From positions 19,683 to 83,682 of the forward strand of contig CADCVH010000053.1 of NCBI GenBank assembly GCA_902806085.1: a stretch of 64,000 bases of DNA. The letters run 5' to 3'. Positions within the stretch are counted from its first letter, which is position 1; each line of letters opens with the position of its first letter. Both the position numbers and the translations under genes were made by a program. Under the pieces are notes generated by a model, which made no database searches, was not told the DNA's origin, and saw only the letters and a program-made list of their open reading frames with translations. Below, one piece after another: positions 1 to 8,063 of the stretch. The stretch is from an uncultured Rubrobacteraceae bacterium (GTDB taxonomy: Bacteria; Actinomycetota; Rubrobacteria; Rubrobacterales; Rubrobacteraceae).

Positions 1-290
1 GCCAGGTGCGTCTGGGAGCCGGCGGGCTCGGCGCTCAGGGTCTCGGTGCCGCCGGTCGTCATCGCGTAGCGGGTGCTTTCGGGCTGCTGGATCTCCGCCT
101 CCAGGTCGCCGGCCCGGAGGCGTGTTCCCCCGGCCGCGTCCGTCAGGAGTTGGCCGAAGGTTTCGTTCCCGGGCGTGAGCAGGTCCAGCCCGGGGGAGAC
201 CAGGCCGCGGGCGCGGGCGGTGAAAGAGCCCCCGAGGGTCCGGGCCAGGTCTTCCCACGACGAGGCCGGGTTGTCTCCGCGACGATCCAT
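1..290 (-). CDS. Hypothetical protein, 3' end outside window
   Basis: An open frame runs leftward off the window from an ATG at 290 (96 codons visible). The visible product begins MDRRGDNPASSWEDLA and is rich in Gly, Ala, Thr and Leu with no membrane segment. I do not recognise a family. No Shine-Dalgarno precedes the ATG; instead a TATGAT box lies 7 nt upstream, which fits a leaderless transcript and supports this start. It is divergent from the gene at 420. Uncertain because the C-terminus is missing. Confidence 0.6.
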   Translation of the reverse strand, partial: MDRRGDNPASSWEDLARTLGGSFTARARGLVSPGLDLLTPGNETFGQLLTDAAGGTRLRAGDLEAEIQQPESTRYAMTTGGTETLSAEPAGSQTHL

Positions 291-297
291 GCGTCAG

Positions 298-303
298 ATC
301 ATA
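298..303 (-). promoter_or_regulatory. -10 box of a leaderless promoter
   Basis: On the minus strand TATGAT is followed after 7 nt by the ATG at 290, so transcription would start at or next to the start codon. No convincing -35 is visible. Confidence 0.4.
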
Positions 304-356
304 CGACGTGGGGCGGGTCGAGGTTGCTCCGACCGCCGCCCCGCTCTCGCCGAAAG

Positions 357-387
357 CTGACAGCCACCACCCCGAAGTGCTTAGATT
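357..387 (+). promoter_or_regulatory. Candidate sigma-70 type promoter
   Basis: CTGACA (357-362) and TAGATT (382-387) are separated by 19 bp, upstream of the gene at 420. The -35 matches consensus at five of six positions; the spacer is slightly long. Confidence 0.4.
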
Positions 388-419
388 AGGTCCGGAGAAA
401 CGAGAGGGCTTGGAGTCTT

Positions 420-782
420 ATGGAGCTACAGAACAAGGACGAGATACGCAACGAGATCCTGCAGACCTGGCTTCGCAGCGCCTGGGTCTACCCGTTCGAG
501 GGTCCCGACGGAAAGAGCTACCTTCGCCTGACCCCGGGCGGGCGGCTCAAGATCCGGCGCAGGATCGGTGAGCTCGAAAAATCTCTGGGCGTCGAGGGGG
601 AGGAGCTGGCAAGGCAGGAAGAGGCCGGCACCCTGCCCGTCGAGCGCGAGAAGTTGGAGCTCGCCATCATGGTCCAGGCCTACGACTCCGAGCGCCGGTT
701 CATCCAGAGCCAGGGCGGCGTCCTCGGCACCCCCGCCGTGAAGCTGCCGGAGGTCGAGGCGACGGAGAGCGAGGCCGGGTAG
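420..782 (+). CDS. Small conserved-looking hypothetical protein
   Basis: A 120-residue soluble protein with a mixed charged, helical composition: an N-terminal segment with aromatic residues (residues 15-40), a basic/acidic helical middle (45-90) and an acidic tail. I do not recognise a domain. The ATG at 420 follows a GGAG at suitable distance and a candidate promoter. It is followed by about 250 bp without a gene before the VanW gene. The balanced composition of this frame, unlike the Arg/Pro-rich other frames, argues that it is real. Confidence 0.6.
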   Translation: MELQNKDEIRNEILQTWLRSAWVYPFEGPDGKSYLRLTPGGRLKIRRRIGELEKSLGVEGEELARQEEAGTLPVEREKLELAIMVQAYDSERRFIQSQGGVLGTPAVKLPEVEATESEAG

Positions 783-1036
783 GAAGGCCGCTGTAGGCCG
801 GGGCCGGCCGGGCGGCCAGATGTGGTGTGCCGATCTCCTGAGAAGTACGTCGGATGGTGGAAAATCCGGCGCCCGAAAGTGGCGGGTAACCCTTGCCCGT
901 GATAGGCTCTTCGGGCGATGCGTGCCCGCTCCCGGCGGGTCATCGCCGCGGAAGAGAGAGGGGGGACCTCTCCAGGAACGCGCAGCATTGGTGTTGTCGG
1001 GGTGTGCCGGAGTTCGCACGCGGAGGGTACTGGGTC

Positions 1037-2845
1037 TTGAGCCTCATAAATCGGAAAAAGAGAGACAGACGAACGGGGAGCGGGTACGAGGGTTACCCTA
1101 CCGGTTCAGGCACCACCGGCAGCCGCCGTTCGCGGCGCCGTAACAGCGTCGCGGGCCCGATCATCATCGTCTGTGCCCTCGTCGCCGTGTTGGTGGCCGC
1201 CGACTTCTGGATGAACTACGGCAAGGTCCACCGCGGCGTGGAGGTAGGCAACGTCTCCCTGGGCGGCATGGAGCCGGCCGAGGCGCGGGAAGTGGTCAGG
1301 GAGCGGGCGCTCGGCCCGCTGCAGGAGATCGAGCTCAGCGGCCCCGACCGGTTCACCCGCAGCGCCGAGGAGCTCGGCGTCAACTTCCACATCGACGCCA
1401 CCGTGGACAAGGCCTACGCCGTGGGCCGCGACGGGAACGTCCTCGAACGGCTGGGCGAGCGGCTGCGCGCGGCCTTTCCCGGCATCACGATAGACCCGAA
1501 CATCGACTACCGCTCCGACAGGGTCAAGGCCGAGGTGGGCGAGATAGCGTCCCAGGTCAACGCGCCTGCGCGGGACGCCACGGTGAAGGTCGTCGGCTCC
1601 GAGGTCGAGGTCGCCGAGTCCCGCGAGGGCTACAGGCTGAACGCCGAGGACACGATGGCCAGCTTGGACGAGGCCATCGACGGCATGACCGGTACCGCCA
1701 GGCTCCGCGGCGACGTGCTCGCGCCCCGGATCACCACCGCCGAGGCCGAGGCCGCCGCCGAGAAGGCCCAAGGCGCCGTTGCCCAGCAGCTCGTCTTCGA
1801 GCACCAGGACAAGAACTGGACCGTCTCCCCGGCCGACGTGGGCGCGAGCCTCGACGTGGCGCCGAACGACGGCAAGCTCTCGGTAAGCCTCGACCGCGAC
1901 CGCATGAGCGACCGCCTGGCCGCCGTCTACTCCGACCTTACCGTCAAGCCCAAGAACGCCTCCTACGACTTCGACGATTCCGGAAACGTCGTCGTCCTCG
2001 CCGCCCGCGACGGACGGTCCGTACAGTGGGAGAAACTCCTCGACTCCGTAGAGAACAACATCTTCGAGGGCAAGCGCGAGTACCAGGTAAACACCACCGT
2101 TCAGAAGCCCCGGTACACCACCGCCGGCCTCGAAGCCAAAAAGCCGACCGAGCTTCTCGGCTCCTACAAGACCAACTACACCGCGACCACCGACCAGGGT
2201 GCCGAGCGCGCGGAGAACCTCGAGATCGCCTCGGACGCCGTGAACGGCACGTTCGTCGCCCCTGGTGAGACCTTCTCCATGGTCCAGCACGTTCAGGACC
2301 TCGACTACAACGACGCGCACGTCATCATAGACAGCGAAGAGGCCGTTGCCGAAGGCGGCGGTCTTTGTCAGGTCACATCCACGCTCTACAACGCGGTCCT
2401 CTATGCCGGCCTGCCGGTAGTGGAGCGCCAGCCCCATGATTCCCAGTTGCCCTACATCCGGCCCGGGATGGACGCGACCGTGTGGTACGGCGACAAGACG
2501 ACGACGGTAGACGATACGGACATGAAGTTCAAGAACAACACCGACGGCTACGTGCTCCTCAGAGAGTACGTCTCTGACGACGGTTACATGTACGCTCAAG
2601 TCTATGGCGTGCCGAATAACATAGAGGTGGAGATGTCCTCCAAGGAGGTCTGGATGACCGAAGACGCCTCCGAGTGGGTCACGTACTACACGAGGTACAA
2701 GGACGGCGAGGTCGAATACAAGGACAGCTGGAACAGCGAGTACAGCGCCCTCTACGACGACAAGGGCAAGAAGATCCCGACGCCCAAGGTCGAGATCGCC
2801 GAGGTCGACGGAAGCTACTACGGGTTCGACTTTAGTAGCCAGTAG
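1037..2845 (+). CDS. VanW family exported protein
   Basis: A 602-residue protein. A basic N-terminus is followed by one membrane segment (about residues 39-59), so the rest should be outside the membrane. Two repeats of the putative peptidoglycan-binding type (PG_binding_4-like) fill roughly 70-300 and the VanW domain lies at about 400-520, with the typical GETFS, GGGLCQVTSTLYNA and RPGMDATVWYG motifs. VanW proteins are associated with the cell wall but their reaction is unknown. The TTG start at 1037 is chosen because GGAGG sits about 10 nt upstream and because the sequence before it is Arg/Cys-rich and unlike coding sequence. A strong terminator follows. A paralogue lies at 8064. Confidence 0.85.
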   Translation: MSLINRKKRDRRTGSGYEGYPTGSGTTGSRRSRRRNSVAGPIIIVCALVAVLVAADFWMNYGKVHRGVEVGNVSLGGMEPAEAREVVRERALGPLQEIELSGPDRFTRSAEELGVNFHIDATVDKAYAVGRDGNVLERLGERLRAAFPGITIDPNIDYRSDRVKAEVGEIASQVNAPARDATVKVVGSEVEVAESREGYRLNAEDTMASLDEAIDGMTGTARLRGDVLAPRITTAEAEAAAEKAQGAVAQQLVFEHQDKNWTVSPADVGASLDVAPNDGKLSVSLDRDRMSDRLAAVYSDLTVKPKNASYDFDDSGNVVVLAARDGRSVQWEKLLDSVENNIFEGKREYQVNTTVQKPRYTTAGLEAKKPTELLGSYKTNYTATTDQGAERAENLEIASDAVNGTFVAPGETFSMVQHVQDLDYNDAHVIIDSEEAVAEGGGLCQVTSTLYNAVLYAGLPVVERQPHDSQLPYIRPGMDATVWYGDKTTTVDDTDMKFKNNTDGYVLLREYVSDDGYMYAQVYGVPNNIEVEMSSKEVWMTEDASEWVTYYTRYKDGEVEYKDSWNSEYSALYDDKGKKIPTPKVEIAEVDGSYYGFDFSSQ

Positions 2846-2863
2846 TAGACGGCGCCAACCAGC

Positions 2864-2896
2864 AAAAAGCCCCCGGTTGCAAATCGGGGGCTTTTG
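2864..2896. terminator. Bidirectional rho-independent terminator
   Basis: GCCCCCG (2869-2875) pairs with CGGGGGC (2885-2891) around a 9-nt loop, flanked by A4 on the left and T4 on the right. It lies between the convergent VanW and decarboxylase genes and can serve both. Confidence 0.9.
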
Positions 2897-2939
2897 TTGT
2901 TCGTGACCGGGCCCTTGCCGACAGGCTGAAAACCGCCGA

Positions 2940-4271
2940 CTAGCTCGTTAGCGCCTTCTGACCGTTCAGCACGTCCTCGGGCTTGCCGCCGGCGCGGAGC
3001 AGGACGGCCTCGCCGTCGAGGAGGAGCACCTCGGCGGGGGAGGGATGGCTGAGGAAGCCCAAGTTGGAGGCGGAGTAGCCGTAGGCGCCGCTGTAGAAGA
3101 CGCCTATGAGGTCGCCGACCTCGGGCTCGGCCAGCGGGATGTTGTTGCCGAACGAGTCGAGCGGGGTGCAGCAGGGGCCGGCGACGGCCACGCCCTCCTC
3201 GGGGACGGCCCCGTCCATGCGGGTGAGGTTCAGGAGCGGGTAGGCCTTGCGGAAGACCTGGCCCATGTTGCCGGTCGCGGTGAGGTGGTGGTTCATGCCG
3301 CCGTCGGTGACGGCGAAGGTCTTGCCGCGGGTCTCCTTGACGTCCACGACGCGCGTTACGTAGAGGCCGGCGTCGGCGACGAGGTAGCGCCCGAGCTCGA
3401 AGAGGAAGCGGCAACCCTCCAGGCGCGGGTCGGAGCGGTAGCTAGAGACGATCTCGCGCAGGCCCTCGCCGAAGCGGTCGAGGTCGAACTCGCTCGTCTT
3501 CTCGAAGTAGGGGACGCCGAAGCCGCCGCCGAAGTCGATCATCTCGAGCGGGTGCCCCGCGTGGTCGGCCGCCTCAAGCGCGATGTCGAAGATGTTGCGG
3601 CAGTGCTCCAGCAGGGGGTCCACCTCGAAGACCTGGGTCGCCGTGTAGACGTGGACGCCACGCAAGACGAGGCTCTCGTGGGAGAGGACCTTCGTAACGG
3701 CCTCGGCGAGGTCGGCCTGGTCGATGCCGAACTGGCCGACCGTGCCGCCCATGCGCATCCCGCTCCCCATAAGCTGGGCCGACGGGTTGATCCTGATCCC
3801 CACGCCGATGGTCTTTCCGGCTTCTTCGGCTATGGCGGCCAGCCGCTCTATCTCGCCGAGCGACTCGACGTTGACGGCGTGGATGCCCTCGTCGACGGAC
3901 ATCCTGAGCTCCTCGTTCGTCTTGGCGGGACCCGCGAAGACGATGTCCTCCGGCGCGAAGCCCGCCGCCCGGGCCACGATCAACTCCCCGGAAGAGGCGA
4001 CCTCGCCGCCGGCGCCGGCCCTGGCTATGAGCGAGCACACGGCGAGGTTCGGGTTTGCCTTCAGGGAGTAGGCGACTTCGGTGCCGAGGGCCTCCCGGAC
4101 GCGTTGGACGCGGTCTGAGATCATGTTAGCGTGGTAGAGGTAGAACGGCGAGCCGTAGCGCTCCGCTATCTCCGAAACCGGGACGCCGTCGGGGGCGAAC
4201 TCTCCATTCTCGGCGCCGGAGCCGCCGAAGCGGGCCGCCAGGTCGCGGGCCTTATCCGTTTGTGTAAGCAT
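2940..4271 (-). CDS. PLP-dependent fold-III decarboxylase (BtrK/exosortase-associated type)
   Basis: A 443-residue member of the alanine-racemase-fold decarboxylases that include diaminopimelate decarboxylase. The PLP lysine is in YSLKANPN (Lys71). The C-terminal catalytic motif is GPCCTPLD (Cys367-Cys368), and a GMRMGG..GQFGID loop lies near residue 180. A CTPLD motif is what I recall from the subgroup acting on carrier-protein-bound amino acids (BtrK of butirosin synthesis; exosortase-A-associated decarboxylases) rather than from true LysA; this is from memory. The gene overlaps the upstream AMP ligase by 20 bp and is last of a four-gene operon with an acyl carrier protein. Function in lysine synthesis is possible but less likely in this context. 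The exact substrate is unknown. Confidence 0.8.
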   Translation of the reverse strand: MLTQTDKARDLAARFGGSGAENGEFAPDGVPVSEIAERYGSPFYLYHANMISDRVQRVREALGTEVAYSLKANPNLAVCSLIARAGAGGEVASSGELIVARAAGFAPEDIVFAGPAKTNEELRMSVDEGIHAVNVESLGEIERLAAIAEEAGKTIGVGIRINPSAQLMGSGMRMGGTVGQFGIDQADLAEAVTKVLSHESLVLRGVHVYTATQVFEVDPLLEHCRNIFDIALEAADHAGHPLEMIDFGGGFGVPYFEKTSEFDLDRFGEGLREIVSSYRSDPRLEGCRFLFELGRYLVADAGLYVTRVVDVKETRGKTFAVTDGGMNHHLTATGNMGQVFRKAYPLLNLTRMDGAVPEEGVAVAGPCCTPLDSFGNNIPLAEPEVGDLIGVFYSGAYGYSASNLGFLSHPSPAEVLLLDGEAVLLRAGGKPEDVLNGQKALTS

Positions 4272-5838
4272 TGCTGATCCCCTTGCGGTCTATCTTGCCG
4301 TTCGCGTTCTTCGGGAGCTCGTCCCTGACGATGATCTCCTTCGGGATCATGTACGGCGGGCCGTTCTTTATGGCGTACTCCCTGACGGAGTCTATCGCCC
4401 CGTCGCCGCCGCCGTCCTTCAGGGAGATCACGGCCACGACGTCGTGGCCGACGGCGGGGTTCTCGACCCCGAAGGCGCAAGCCTCGTGCACGAGCCCGGA
4501 CCCTAAGAGGAGGTTCTCGACCTCCTCGGGGCTCAGGCGGTAGCCCTGGTTCTTTATCATGGCGTCCTCGCGCCCGAGAAAGTACAGGTATCCTTCCTCG
4601 TCGCGCGTGACGGTGTCCCCCGAATAGACCACCCGCTCGACGCCGAGCAGCTCGGGCGGGGCGAGCGGGTTCGGGCGGTAGGCCTTGGCCGTGGCCTCCT
4701 CGTTACCCCAGTAGCCCATCGCCACGGTGGGGCCGCGGTGGACGAGCTCGCCTGGTTCGCCCGGGGCCGCCTCCTTGCCCTCCTTGGTTATGACCATGAT
4801 CTCGGTATCGGGGATGGCCTTGCCGATGCAGTTGCCCTGCTCGGGCGAGGAGCGGTGGATCTCCCGCGGGTCGAGGTACGTCGAGCGGAACGCCTCCGTG
4901 AGGCCGTACATCAGGTAGATCTTCGTCCCCGCGGGCTCCAGCAGGTTCCTCAGCTCGTCGAGGTTTGCCTGCGGGATGCGTCCGCCGGTGTTGGCGAGGT
5001 AGCGCAGGTGGGCCATCGGGTTCTCGCGGAGAGACTTGGCGCCGCGAAGCAGCAACGCCCAGAGCGGCGGGACGCCCGTAACACCTGTGATCTCGTGCCT
5101 GCGCAGCCCCTTCAAAAGATCCCCCGGCAGCCTGGAACGCAGCAGGTACAGCGTCGCCCCGACCCGCAGGGACGTCGTGAACTGGCTCATCCCGGCGTCG
5201 AAGTTCAGGGGCAACGCCGAGAGGATGCGGTCTTGTGGCGTGTTCTCCAGGTACGTCGAGACGATCTGGGCCCCGACGACGACGTTGCGCTGGCTCGTCG
5301 CCACACCTTTTGGCATGCCCGTCGAGCCCGACGTGTAGAGGATCGTCCCGAGGTCGATCTCGGAGACCGCGCGGTCCTCTTTGAGGCCATCGCCCTTGAG
5401 GGCTTCGGCGACGTCCACGTAGGACTTCGCGGCGTTGCCTTCGGGCTTCTCGCCCCTGTAGAACGCGGTCTCGACGGTCTTGGGCCGGAGCTCGTCGAGC
5501 TTGCCCGTGTCCCCGACCATGACGCGGATGTCGCAGTCCGCGGCCAGGTACTCGATCTGGGGCGCCTTGAAGAGCGGGTTGACGTTGACGTAGGCCGCCC
5601 CGATGCGCGACGCGGCGAGCATCGAGACGATGGCCTCCCACGACTTGTCTACGAGCACGCCGACCCGGTCGCCCTTGTTTACGCCCGCGTCCACGAGGGC
5701 CGCCCCTAGAGAGCTGCTCTCGCGCTCCAGGTCTTCGTAAGAGTATTCGGCGTCGCCGTCCACGACGGCGGCCTTTCTGGGGTCTCGTTCGAGGGAGTTG
5801 TGGAGAAGGTCGTGGAGGGTGAATTCCGGGCGGGGCAT
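4252..5838 (-). CDS. AMP-forming acyl/aminoacyl ligase (ANL family)
   Basis: A 528-residue adenylate-forming enzyme. The phosphate-binding loop YTSGSTGMPKG is near residues 167-178, the YSGD and GREDAMIKNQGYR hinge motifs are near 410-440, and the C-terminal catalytic lysine is in NGKIDRKG (about residue 514). Family knowledge: it activates a carboxylate with ATP and loads it onto CoA or a carrier phosphopantetheine. Its start overlaps the stop of the acyl carrier protein gene by one base (TGATG) and its end overlaps the decarboxylase gene, so the three products are probably made together. The natural partner is inferred to be the adjacent carrier protein. The sequence does not tell whether the substrate is an amino acid. 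Confidence 0.88.
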   Translation of the reverse strand: MPRPEFTLHDLLHNSLERDPRKAAVVDGDAEYSYEDLERESSSLGAALVDAGVNKGDRVGVLVDKSWEAIVSMLAASRIGAAYVNVNPLFKAPQIEYLAADCDIRVMVGDTGKLDELRPKTVETAFYRGEKPEGNAAKSYVDVAEALKGDGLKEDRAVSEIDLGTILYTSGSTGMPKGVATSQRNVVVGAQIVSTYLENTPQDRILSALPLNFDAGMSQFTTSLRVGATLYLLRSRLPGDLLKGLRRHEITGVTGVPPLWALLLRGAKSLRENPMAHLRYLANTGGRIPQANLDELRNLLEPAGTKIYLMYGLTEAFRSTYLDPREIHRSSPEQGNCIGKAIPDTEIMVITKEGKEAAPGEPGELVHRGPTVAMGYWGNEEATAKAYRPNPLAPPELLGVERVVYSGDTVTRDEEGYLYFLGREDAMIKNQGYRLSPEEVENLLLGSGLVHEACAFGVENPAVGHDVVAVISLKDGGGDGAIDSVREYAIKNGPPYMIPKEIIVRDELPKNANGKIDRKGISNAYTNG

Positions 5839-6089
5839 CAGGCGGCCTTGCCCTCCACCAGCGTGGCGATGGCGTCGACGGAGCCGAAGTTCTCCTCATC
5901 GAACTCGTCGTCCTCCACGGTGATACCGAACTCGTCTTCCAGGAAGGTGACGAGCTCGACCGTCTGCAGGGAGGTCATGACGCCGTTGTCTATGAGGGGC
6001 TCGTCGTTGGCGACGTCGCGCCCGCCCGTCACGTTCTCCTGCAGCCAGCCGCGTACCGCGGACCTCGCGTCCCCGTTGTTTGCAACCAT
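5838..6089 (-). CDS. Acyl carrier protein
   Basis: An 83-residue acidic four-helix carrier. The phosphopantetheine serine is most likely Ser40 in NGVMTSLQTVEL, where the usual Asp before Ser is replaced by Thr. It is a dedicated carrier, being translationally coupled to the downstream AMP ligase and not near fatty-acid synthesis genes. With the ligase and the PLP decarboxylase it would hold the substrate as a thioester. The upstream GNAT gene ends only 12 bp before it. Confidence 0.88.
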   Translation of the reverse strand: MVANNGDARSAVRGWLQENVTGGRDVANDEPLIDNGVMTSLQTVELVTFLEDEFGITVEDDEFDEENFGSVDAIATLVEGKAA

Positions 6090-6101
6090 CTCTCTATCTC
6101 C

Positions 6102-7289
6102 TTATCTGAGCCAGAACGTCGCTTCGCCGTCGCCGATGTTATACGACCAGCGGGCCACCGACGTCGCCCGCTCGTGCTGCGTCCCGTCAGCGAACTTCGT
6201 CATGAGCGTGTTGCGCCTGTCGTTGCGGTGGAAAAAACCGAGCCGCGCCAGGTCGGCCGACCTTGGCGCGGTCGGCGACTCGGCGAACCTGTACCGGACG
6301 ATGTGGGACCCGGCCTCCCGCAGCAGCCGCACGCCCCCCCGGAGCAGCGCCCGCGCCACGTCGCGGCGCCCCGGGAGCGTGACAAGATCCAGGATGTAGC
6401 CGTCCAGGCCCCCCGAGACCGTCCTGACCACGGCGTAGCCCGCCAGCCCGCCGGCCTCCCGCACCGCGAGCACCGTGACGGGCCACTGGGGCGAGCCGGG
6501 GCCGTAGCGCCACCTGAGGAACGCCGCGTCCTTCTCGACCACGCACGAGACGCCCGCGGACACCTTCTCGAAGAAGGCGTCGAAGGATTCGTCGAAGTGC
6601 TGAACGGGCTCCACCTTCGGGCCCGGCGCGAAGGCGCTGCCCAAAGCGCCGTCCACCAGGCGCAGCCCGCCGTTCAGCACGCCCTTGACCGGGCCCGGAA
6701 TCGGGGCGCGGGGCCGGGGCGGCGAGTAGCCCTCGGGGTCCGGGGGTTGCTCCATCCCCTCCGGGGACGGACGCCCGTTCGGGGAGCCCCGGCCCGCCGG
6801 GGCCAGGACGCGCTCCAGCCGCGCCGGCATGGGCAGCCTCGCGACGTTCAGGAGCTTGGCCGCGTACCGGAGCTGGCCGGCGTCCACAGCGCCGAATTTG
6901 GACTGGACCCCGATCACCTCCGGCACCATGTCCAGCGAGACGCAGTTGTCGCAGGTGGCGAAGAACTTACGCATGAGCATGATGGCCTGGAACCCGTAGT
7001 CCGGGTGGCCCATGTAATCCCCCGGCGAGTGCGCGACGACCCTGCGGCCGTTTACCCTGTAGTACAGCGGCGTCGCCGCCAGGTGCCCGACTATCTCCCC
7101 GTCCTCGGTCGCCGCGACCCACCGGTGCGCCTCGCCCGCCAGCGGGTGGGTCCCGAGCCACCGGTAGACGGCGTCGTAGAAGTCCATCTCCCTCACCTCG
7201 GGAAGGTACGGGAACGCGCGGACGCGCAGCTCGCCGACGCCCCTGGCGTCGCCCTCCTCGAACGGCCTGACCTTCGCCTTCTTCGCCAT
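6102..7289 (-). CDS. GNAT-like acyltransferase
   Basis: A 395-residue protein with an N-terminal GNAT domain (about 5-150; the EIVGHLAATP strand and the SPGDYMGHPDYGFQ region are typical) and a second GNAT-like half (about 225-360, with FLRWRY, AGYAVVR and YILDLV). A proline-rich linker (about 165-195) joins them. Such two-part GNAT proteins are common in polysaccharide and modification clusters. It is first in the operon with the carrier protein, ligase and decarboxylase, so a plausible job is transfer of the carrier-bound product; this is inference. No membrane segment. The ATG at 7289 begins MAKKAKVRPF. Confidence 0.75.
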   Translation of the reverse strand: MAKKAKVRPFEEGDARGVGELRVRAFPYLPEVREMDFYDAVYRWLGTHPLAGEAHRWVAATEDGEIVGHLAATPLYYRVNGRRVVAHSPGDYMGHPDYGFQAIMLMRKFFATCDNCVSLDMVPEVIGVQSKFGAVDAGQLRYAAKLLNVARLPMPARLERVLAPAGRGSPNGRPSPEGMEQPPDPEGYSPPRPRAPIPGPVKGVLNGGLRLVDGALGSAFAPGPKVEPVQHFDESFDAFFEKVSAGVSCVVEKDAAFLRWRYGPGSPQWPVTVLAVREAGGLAGYAVVRTVSGGLDGYILDLVTLPGRRDVARALLRGGVRLLREAGSHIVRYRFAESPTAPRSADLARLGFFHRNDRRNTLMTKFADGTQHERATSVARWSYNIGDGEATFWLR

Positions 7290-7504
7290 CTAAAAGATCG
7301 TTTCGGGCGTCTCTTGGCGGCGGGGCCGCGGGGTCAAGGCGATCATAGTCCGGGCTCCATCATCTCCGTCCCCCTCCAGGTCTCGACGCAAGGTTTCTCT
7401 CTTCGGCAGGGTTTGCCACACGATCGAATTCAAGGGCTAGAGTGTAAATGAGGCGCACCGCAAAATCCAAGCCGGGAGCGGGCCCACCGGTCGCCGGCCG
7501 GGGG

Positions 7505-7780
7505 CCGCCCTTGGTAGTAGATGTCCCCCTTAAGCTTCTGGTGGAGCCGGTAGTACACGGGCTCGGCCGCGGTTCCACAGCGCGGCGCGCAGCGGCCGGA
7601 CCGGCAGGTCGAGGCAGCCGAGAAACTCGGTGACCTCGCCCCCGAAGCCGGACTTGAACTTGTAGGCGTCGTGCAGGGGGTGGTCCTCGTTGTCGAGTTG
7701 GCCCGGAGGGGGACGGCCACCATGTCGTAGTACACGCCGCCGCGCCGCGTGGCCCAGCGCCACCTCGGTTGCGCGACGGG
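7505..7780 (-). pseudogene. Remnant of a FemX/FemAB-type peptidoglycan bridge transferase gene
   Basis: Read on the minus strand, three short stretches in shifting frames reproduce the C-terminal part of FemAB-family transferases: GGVYYDMVAVP, then DEDHPL-like DNEDHPLHDAYKFKSGF, GGEVTEFLGCLDLP and VRPLRAALWN, then VYYRLHQKLKGDIYY. At least two frameshifts separate them and the N-terminal two thirds are missing. A well-formed promoter remains just upstream (7797-7825), suggesting a deletion joined it to the 3' end. The rest of the gene-free interval 7290-8063 holds the promoter of the next VanW gene; I see nothing else in it. Confidence 0.75.
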
Positions 7781-7796
7781 TGGACGGAGCAAGCGC

Positions 7797-7825
7797 AGTC
7801 TAGGGAGCGGGCCCAACCGGGTCAA
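7797..7825 (-). promoter_or_regulatory. Sigma-70 type promoter in front of the FemX remnant
   Basis: On the minus strand TTGACC (7820-7825) and TAGACT (7797-7802) are exactly 17 bp apart, immediately upstream of the decayed gene. Confidence 0.6.
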
Positions 7826-7965
7826 GGTCCAAAAAGCGTACATATGCGGTACGGAGGGCTCGGCTGCAACAGCATGTTGTGGCCCGTCGCGCCGGGGCGG
7901 GCGGCCGTTACGTATGTGGGATCGTGCCCGCACGGAAGGCCGTTGAGCAGATTTCGCGCCGGAAC

Positions 7966-7994
7966 TTGAAGGTTTGGTGGGTTGCCCCGATAAT
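7966..7994 (+). promoter_or_regulatory. Sigma-70 type promoter of the second VanW gene
   Basis: TTGAAG (7966-7971) and GATAAT (7989-7994) are 17 bp apart, giving a leader of about 60 nt before the TTG at 8064. Confidence 0.6.
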
Positions 7995-8063
7995 TAGCGC
8001 CTGCGCGTCGCCGTTGTTTCGCGAAAAGGCGGCGCGGGGTCGCGCTGCAGGAGGGGCGAACGC

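Noticed and set aside
783..1036. c-di-AMP riboswitch upstream of the first VanW gene
   Set aside because: Wall genes in actinobacteria can carry this element, but I could not find its conserved blocks in the leader.
2940..4271. Simple lysA call
   Set aside because: The CTPLD active-site motif and coupling to a ligase and ACP fit a carrier-dependent decarboxylase better; LysA is kept only as an alternative.
4252..6089. DltA/DltC D-alanylation pair
   Set aside because: The ligase and carrier resemble it in kind, but there is no DltB or DltD gene and a PLP decarboxylase is coupled instead.
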